Shown: positions 58,891-64,000 of the stretch, piece after piece
How the letters are laid out: each line of letters opens with the position of its first letter
Position numbering within the stretch: the first letter of the stretch is position 1
DNA from: Nodosilinea sp. E11
GTDB lineage: Bacteria > Cyanobacteriota > Cyanobacteriia > Phormidesmidales > Phormidesmidaceae
Direction of reading: 5' to 3'
DNA: 64,000 nt
NCBI RefSeq assembly: GCF_032813545.1
Contig: NZ_CP136520.1
Span: 1,234,001 to 1,298,000 of the forward strand
The notes under the pieces: generated by a model
Told to the model about the DNA's origin: nothing
The model's input: only the letters and a program-made list of their open reading frames with translations
Database searches by the model: none
Made by a program: the position numbers and the translations under genes

Positions 58891-61800
58891 CTGGGCTGAG
58901 CGCTTGGGGACTGAGCGCTACTAGGGCCGATCGGCCAATGCACCAGCAGGTACTCGGCCTCGGGGGCGGGTAACGGTTTAGAAAAACAGTAACCCTGGGC
59001 GTAGGGACAGCCCAGTTGGCGCAGCTGGTGGAGTTGGCTCTCGGTTTCGACGCCCTCGGCGATCGCGGCCATGCCCAGACTCTGAGCCAGGGCCAAAATA
59101 GCCTGAACCATAGCCACGCCACGAGGATCGCTCTCCATCGACTGAATAAAGGACCGATCGATCTTGAGAATCTGCATGGGAAACTGGTGCACCATGCTCA
59201 AGGAGGAGTAGCCCGTACCAAAATCGTCAATGCCCAGCTGAATGCCGCGATCGCGCAGGGCTTGCAGAATCGACTCGGCAGTTTGAGCATTCTCAATCAG
59301 GGCGCTTTCGGTAATTTCAAGCCGTAGATACTGGCTGCTGAGGCCGGTGGTGGCCAGGGTCTCGTCAATGGTGGCAATCAGGCGAGGATGGGCAAATTGT
59401 TTCACTGACAGGTTGACGCTCATGATCAAATCTTGGGCAGCGGGCAGGTGCTGACGCCACCGCTGGAGCTGTTGGCAGGCAGCCAGTTGGGTCCATTCGC
59501 CAATGGCTAAAATTAGCCCAGTTTCTTCGGCCAGGGGAACAAAGGTGCCGGGGGGAATTGGCCCCCAGCGGGGATGATGCCAGCGCACTAACGCCTCAAA
59601 GCCGATCAGCTGGTGATGGGTCAAATCGACAATGGGCTGGTAATGGAGAGCCAGTTCTTGGCGGGCGATCGCCCGCTGGAGGTCATTTTCGAGGGTGAGA
59701 CGGGTAGCCACCTGCTCATGCATGGCGGGGTCAAACAGGGCCGATCGACCCCGGCCATTTTCCTTGGCCCGGTACATGGCCGTATCGGCATCGCGCAAAA
59801 AGTCGACGGCTTCTACCGCCCCGGTGAGATTGGAGGCAATACCCACGCTAGCGCTGATAAAAATTTCGCGCCCCTCCAGCACCAGGGGAGGCTGCAACAC
59901 CTGATGAATCCGTTGGGCTACAGCTAGGGCATCGTCAATGATGGCGATGGGGTTGAGCAAAATAGCAAATTCGTCGCCGCCGAGACGGGCCACCAGATCG
60001 CCCTCTCGCACCACCGAGCTGAGGCGCTGGGCACAGTCGATCAGCAGCTGATCGCCGACTAGATGGCCCAGACTGTCGTTAATCACCTTGAATCGATCGA
60101 GATCGATAAACAGTACCGCAAAGATCGCCTGATCTAGGGTCTTAGCAGTTTGCACGGCAGCGTTAAGCTGCTCCATGAAAAAGGCGCGGTTGGGTGATCC
60201 GGTGAGGGGGTCGTGGAGGGCTTCGTAGGCGAGACGATCTTCAATGAGTTTGCGCTCGGTAATATCCGTGAGAGTGCCGACCAAGCTGATGATTTCCCCA
60301 GCGGCATTGCGTTGGGCTTGACCCAGCAACTGCACAAAGCGGCGCTGGCCGTCGGGCCGCAAAATTGCCCCTTCTAGGTTTAAGGGCTGACCGGTAGAGC
60401 TGGCCAGGGCTAGCTGCTGCCGCCATCGGGGGCGATCGCCGTCCTCCAGAGCCGCCAGCTGATCCTCGATCGACGGCGGCGGCTGATGGAGATTTAGGCC
60501 GTAGATGCGAAACATTTCCTCAGACCAGGTGAGGTGCTGCTGGGCCAGCGACAGCTCCCAGTTGCCGGTGTGGGCAATGCGCTGGGCCTCTTTGAGGCGG
60601 GCCTCAGCCCGCTGACGCTCGCGCAATTCGGCCTGGGCTTGGGCCAAGGTTTGGGCCTGGGCCAGGGCGATCGCCAGTTGGTCAGCGACGGTTTGCACCA
60701 GTTCAATCTCTGATGCCTTCCAGGGTTCGACCGCAACTTCGGGCTGGGTGGCCCGGCGGTGAATGCCGAGACAGCCCCAGGGTAGAGGTCCGGTGATATG
60801 CAACGGCACCAGTAACCACCCGCCCGGTAGCATTTCTAGTGGGTCGTCTGCACAGCCGGTCGGATGTCCCTGTCCTGGAGCAAACTGCACAATCTCCAGT
60901 CGGTTGAGGCTGAGGGCCACAGGGGTGTGATCGCTCAGGGTGTGGTGCAGCAGGCTGGGCAATTGGTCATCTTCGCGATGCTCAGCTAGCACCCGCCAGC
61001 GACCGTCGGCAGGCTGACGCATCTGAATATCGACGTGGTCAGCCTGGAGCAGCAGGGCGATTTCACGCGCAGCGGTGTCAAAAATAACGTCGAGGTCGAG
61101 GGACTGACGAATGGCCTGCACCACCCGATTGAGCGCCTGTTCACGCCGAATCTGATGCTCAATCTGCTCGACGGCTCGCTTGCGGCTGGTGATGTCTTGA
61201 AAGTACACGGCCAGTCCTTCCTGGCTGGGGTAGACATGAAACTCACACCAGCTGTCGGAAGAGGCCATATCTTCTTCAAAGGTGAGACTGACCCGCTCGG
61301 TCATAGCTCGGCGCAGCTCTTTAGACAGCTGAGTCCCCAGCACTTCGGGAAACTCGTACCACAGGTTTTGCCCCAGCACTTGGTGGCGCGATCGCCGCAA
61401 AAACTGCTCAGCCCGCTGGTTTAGGTAGGTAAACTGCCACTGCTGATCGAGGGCAAAAAAGGCATCGGTAATACTCTCGAGAATATTGTTGATGCGTCGG
61501 TGAGAGGTTTGTAGCGCCTTCTCAGCGGCCTGGCGTTCTGCTTCTTCTAGCTTGCGTTCGGCCTCGCCGCGTTTACGCTCGCTGATATCTTGAGACACCC
61601 CAATGCTAAACAGCGGCTCCCCGTCATCGTTGCGCACCAGGCAGACCATTAGCGATATCCACACATAGCCACCATGCTTATGGCAGTAGCGCTTTTCAAT
61701 GGTGAATGAGTCCAGTTCTCCAGCCAGAAGCCGATTGTAGTGGGACAAATCGAGGGCCAAGTCGTCGGGGTGAGTAAATTCTGGAAACGACTTGGTGAGC

Positions 61801-63620
61801 AGTTCCTCGCGACTAAAGCCCAGCATTTGGCACATTCCAGGGTTGACATCCATCACCTGTCCAGCCAGGTTGGCTTGGCACATACCCACATTAATCTGCT
61901 CAAAAATTGCCCGAAACCGAGCTTCAGCGGCGCTGAGGGTGGCCTGAATCACCTTGCGATCGGTGATGTCTTTGCCGATCGAGAGCAAGCAGGTCTGGTC
62001 ATTGAGCTGGGTCAGCTCCGAGGACACCAGTAGGGTACGGGTTTTCCCGTTGGTCAGGCGCGAGTCAATTTCAATGTTTTGAATCATGCCGCGATCGCGA
62101 ATTTGACGTCGCAGCTGGGCGAACTGCCGCCGGTCGTGCACCATACCCAGATCTGCCGGTCGTCGACCAATAATTTCGGCGCTAGCCCGCCCCAGCCAAC
62201 GGGCATAGCTAGCGTTAACCAACAGGTGCCGTCCTTCGGGAAAGGTGGTCACCGCCATGGGGTCGGGGCTGTGGTGAAACAGACTAGCAAAGGCGCTCTG
62301 GGTCTGGCGCAGACAAGACTGCATCGTGTGCTGCTCGCAGGCCAGCGATAGGCTCATCGACGCGGTCCGCAGCAGCTTGACCGTGGCCACGGGCCACAAT
62401 GGGGCATCGCCCCGGCGACTAAACACCAAAAAGCCAAAATACTGCCCGTGGCAGCGCAGGGGCAATATGAGCACATTTTCGCCGCCCAGCGCGCGCAGCA
62501 GCGTCTGCTCTGCCGCCGGAAAGCTGGCGATCGCGCCGGTTAGCATGCCGCCACGGGCCAGCACCTCGTGCCACCGCTGCACCCGACCTAGGGGCAGCAG
62601 CTGTAGATCGCCGTGGTCAACGGCAGGTGTTCCCAGCCGATGCCACGCAGCGCGCAGACTGGTTAAGGTGGTGCCGCTACCGTCGAGATGGATTTCAAAC
62701 AGAGCCGCCCCCACGGCCTCACTGGCCTGGCCCAGCAGCTTGAGACAGCGGGTTAAAACCCGCAGCCGGTTTTGTCCCGCCTGGCCTAGCAACTGGTAGT
62801 GAACATGGGTCAACACCGTCAGCCCGCGATCGGAGAGGGGATCGGAGAACGGTGATCCGGCGGACTCGCTTACTGGCAGGTGGCTCTCTTGCACCCCTAG
62901 GGACAGTAGGTCAGCGCCGGATTCGGGCGGTTCAAAGGATGGGCTTGGGGCCGTAGCCTCCCAGGCCAGCCGCTGTCCCCGATCGATGACCGACTGAAGC
63001 AGTCGCTGACGGGGCACCAGACCGCAGAGCTGCCCCTGCTGATCTACGACGAGGAGATAGCGCAGGTTAGCGGCCTGCATCACCCGCAACGCCTCGCCAA
63101 TACTGTCGTTAGGGCGCAAAATAGGCACCTGAGGCACCCGGCATAGGCTGATAGGTGTAGCCGTTGCATCGAGGCCCGTAGCGACAGCATCGAGCACTTC
63201 CTGTTCGGTAAAGAGGCCCAAAATAGTGCCGCCCTCCGCAACGACCACGCAACTTAGCCCCTGCGCTTGCATCACCTGGACAGCCCCATGAATCGAGGCC
63301 TGGGGAGGCAACACCGCTGGGATTGCATCTACCAGGTCACCTAAGGTCTCATCTTCTGAGGCCCCACTATCGGAGCTAGAGGCGTCTGAAGTGCTAGACA
63401 GAATGTTGGACGGAGCTGGGGCAATCGGCGCAGCACCATCGCTGTGCACAGAAAGATTTGAGTTAAACAGAGCGGCCATAGCCGACATACCTCGGCGGTA
63501 AGGTATAGCGTTGGCCAGATCGGCCACAGGTTGCGAACAGCGCTTGATAGGCTGCTCCCAAGCAGCTGCCTGCGAGGAGCTGTCTTCTAGAAGATCCGAG
63601 TAGTGATCTGGGGGCAACAA
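58863..63620 (-). CDS. Large multidomain sensor: CBS pair - GAF - PASs - GAF - PAS - GGDEF - EAL
   Basis: 1585 residues without TM segments. Two CBS domains lie near 95-215 (HGAVQVMQAQGLSCVVVAEGG; SIGEALRVMQAANLRYLLVV). A GAF (~280-440), three PAS/PAC repeats (~455-840), a second GAF (~845-1010) and a fourth PAS (~1030-1145) follow. The GGDEF domain (~1150-1310) has RLGGDEFAILLN with REGD as an I-site. The EAL domain (~1320-1570) retains FEALVRW, MSVNLSVKQF, LRLEITES, GIDDFGTGYSSL, KIDRSFIQ, AEGVETESQ and AQGYCFSKP. Both activities look competent. CBS domains suggest adenine-nucleotide control. The start is TTG at 63620; ATG at 63488 or 63479 is possible, losing 44-47 non-conserved residues. 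Confidence 0.9.
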   Translation of the reverse strand: MLPPDHYSDLLEDSSSQAAAWEQPIKRCSQPVADLANAIPYRRGMSAMAALFNSNLSVHSDGAAPIAPAPSNILSSTSDASSSDSGASEDETLGDLVDAIPAVLPPQASIHGAVQVMQAQGLSCVVVAEGGTILGLFTEQEVLDAVATGLDATATPISLCRVPQVPILRPNDSIGEALRVMQAANLRYLLVVDQQGQLCGLVPRQRLLQSVIDRGQRLAWEATAPSPSFEPPESGADLLSLGVQESHLPVSESAGSPFSDPLSDRGLTVLTHVHYQLLGQAGQNRLRVLTRCLKLLGQASEAVGAALFEIHLDGSGTTLTSLRAAWHRLGTPAVDHGDLQLLPLGRVQRWHEVLARGGMLTGAIASFPAAEQTLLRALGGENVLILPLRCHGQYFGFLVFSRRGDAPLWPVATVKLLRTASMSLSLACEQHTMQSCLRQTQSAFASLFHHSPDPMAVTTFPEGRHLLVNASYARWLGRASAEIIGRRPADLGMVHDRRQFAQLRRQIRDRGMIQNIEIDSRLTNGKTRTLLVSSELTQLNDQTCLLSIGKDITDRKVIQATLSAAEARFRAIFEQINVGMCQANLAGQVMDVNPGMCQMLGFSREELLTKSFPEFTHPDDLALDLSHYNRLLAGELDSFTIEKRYCHKHGGYVWISLMVCLVRNDDGEPLFSIGVSQDISERKRGEAERKLEEAERQAAEKALQTSHRRINNILESITDAFFALDQQWQFTYLNQRAEQFLRRSRHQVLGQNLWYEFPEVLGTQLSKELRRAMTERVSLTFEEDMASSDSWCEFHVYPSQEGLAVYFQDITSRKRAVEQIEHQIRREQALNRVVQAIRQSLDLDVIFDTAAREIALLLQADHVDIQMRQPADGRWRVLAEHREDDQLPSLLHHTLSDHTPVALSLNRLEIVQFAPGQGHPTGCADDPLEMLPGGWLLVPLHITGPLPWGCLGIHRRATQPEVAVEPWKASEIELVQTVADQLAIALAQAQTLAQAQAELRERQRAEARLKEAQRIAHTGNWELSLAQQHLTWSEEMFRIYGLNLHQPPPSIEDQLAALEDGDRPRWRQQLALASSTGQPLNLEGAILRPDGQRRFVQLLGQAQRNAAGEIISLVGTLTDITERKLIEDRLAYEALHDPLTGSPNRAFFMEQLNAAVQTAKTLDQAIFAVLFIDLDRFKVINDSLGHLVGDQLLIDCAQRLSSVVREGDLVARLGGDEFAILLNPIAIIDDALAVAQRIHQVLQPPLVLEGREIFISASVGIASNLTGAVEAVDFLRDADTAMYRAKENGRGRSALFDPAMHEQVATRLTLENDLQRAIARQELALHYQPIVDLTHHQLIGFEALVRWHHPRWGPIPPGTFVPLAEETGLILAIGEWTQLAACQQLQRWRQHLPAAQDLIMSVNLSVKQFAHPRLIATIDETLATTGLSSQYLRLEITESALIENAQTAESILQALRDRGIQLGIDDFGTGYSSLSMVHQFPMQILKIDRSFIQSMESDPRGVAMVQAILALAQSLGMAAIAEGVETESQLHQLRQLGCPYAQGYCFSKPLPAPEAEYLLVHWPIGPSSAQSPSAQPSYSGESCLN

Positions 63621-63663
63621 TGATGGGCTTAGGTTACCCGTTTACTGGAGTTAGCCTACAGAG

Positions 63664-64000
63664 CTAACCCCTCGGGGCAGTAGCTTCTACTAAATCGGCG
63701 GCAACCTCGTGGCGCAGACGAGCCAGGGTGGCCGAGGTATCGGTATCTCTGAGCAGGGTGGCTAGGGTGGCGCTGACCCCCTCTGGCCCCCAGGTACAGC
63801 CCTGCTCTAGGTAAGTTTTGGCGGCTTGGCCCACGGTGTAGGAGCCATAACCTGCGGCACTGGCCTGGGCGGTGATGGCCCCAGCCAAAGCCATGACCCC
63901 CGAGGCACTGTCAACTAGAGTGAATAGGGCGGCAGTAGTTTTGCCTGCCCCTAGCAGGCCACTGCCCACCTCACTGAGCACCAGCGTGCCTGAGCTTTTG
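63664..64000 (-). CDS. C-terminal part of a probable DUF697-type protein (5' truncated)
   Basis: The minus-strand frame is open to the window edge, so 112 residues of a longer protein are seen. A Gly/Ala-rich hydrophobic helix region (GLLGAGKTTAALFTLVDSA) is followed by AAGYGSYTVGQAAKTYLEQG and WGPEGVSATLATLL. This pattern resembles the C-terminal DUF697/YcjF-like region that follows a GTPase domain in cyanobacterial proteins. GAGKTT here is probably coincidental and not a P-loop because it lies in the hydrophobic tail. The assignment is from memory and uncertain. It lies just upstream of the large CBS/PAS gene. Confidence 0.5.
   Translation of the reverse strand, partial: KSSGTLVLSEVGSGLLGAGKTTAALFTLVDSASGVMALAGAITAQASAAGYGSYTVGQAAKTYLEQGCTWGPEGVSATLATLLRDTDTSATLARLRHEVAADLVEATAPRG

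Noticed and set aside
63900..63960. GAGKTT as a P-loop in the last partial protein
   Set aside because: It lies in a hydrophobic C-terminal region and lacks a following strand and Walker B.

Overview
This is a cyanobacterial chromosome segment. It carries a split RNA polymerase beta' subunit (rpoC1/rpoC2), an IsiA/flavodoxin iron-stress operon, the carboxysome shell protein CcmP, GlpX-type fructose/sedoheptulose bisphosphatase, the C5-pathway enzyme HemA, ClpC, and the UrtABCDE urea transporter behind a probable NtcA promoter. HIP1 octamers (GCGATCGC) recur throughout. The GC-rich coding, the many GGDEF/EAL/PAS/GAF signalling proteins and the dispersed palindromic repeats suggest a filamentous Leptolyngbya/Nodosilinea-like lineage, but the genus is inference.

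Layout. 1-5.5 kb: the 3' end of argS, then a two-gene operon of an MHYT/PAS/GAF hybrid histidine kinase and a response regulator fused to an adenylate cyclase. 5.5-10 kb: pyrG and hisD (minus strand), rpsT and tatD (plus strand). 10-19.6 kb: rpoB-rpoC1-rpoC2, closed by a strong terminator. 19.7-23.2 kb: the RNase P RNA gene beside an RNase III gene, a small secreted protein, ccmP and a secreted fasciclin protein. 23.5-30.3 kb: a LuxR-type response regulator, a glutathione transferase-like protein, mutL, a cysteine-less rhodanese, cofG, a small Cys protein and mazG. 30.3-34 kb: an accessory island with two hairpin repeats, a small ORF, a TPR protein built from near-identical 46-residue units and a translationally coupled P-loop ATPase. 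34.3-38 kb: argG, ridA, a Crp/Fnr regulator and a small membrane protein. 37.4-40.2 kb: isiA, flavodoxin and a hydrolase-like pseudoenzyme, with a probable Fur box upstream of isiA. 40.7-42.7 kb: an EAL protein and an unknown membrane protein. 43.2-49.5 kb: clpC, an SLH protein, glpX and hemA. 49.6-56.8 kb: ureG and urtABCDE. 57-63.6 kb: two convergent c-di-GMP enzymes whose 3' ends overlap. The window ends in the 3' part of a probable DUF697-type protein.

Systems that work together: the MHYT/GAF kinase probably controls the adjacent cyclase and so links a light or gas signal to cAMP. NtcA probably activates urtA, a terminator after urtA would favour the binding protein over the membrane subunits, and UreG matures urease for the imported urea. 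IsiA and flavodoxin respond to iron shortage. At least three c-di-GMP proteins lie between 40 and 64 kb. The least explained module is the TPR protein/ATPase pair at 30.8-34.0 kb. Its composition is lower in GC than its housekeeping neighbours and it is flanked by palindromic repeats.
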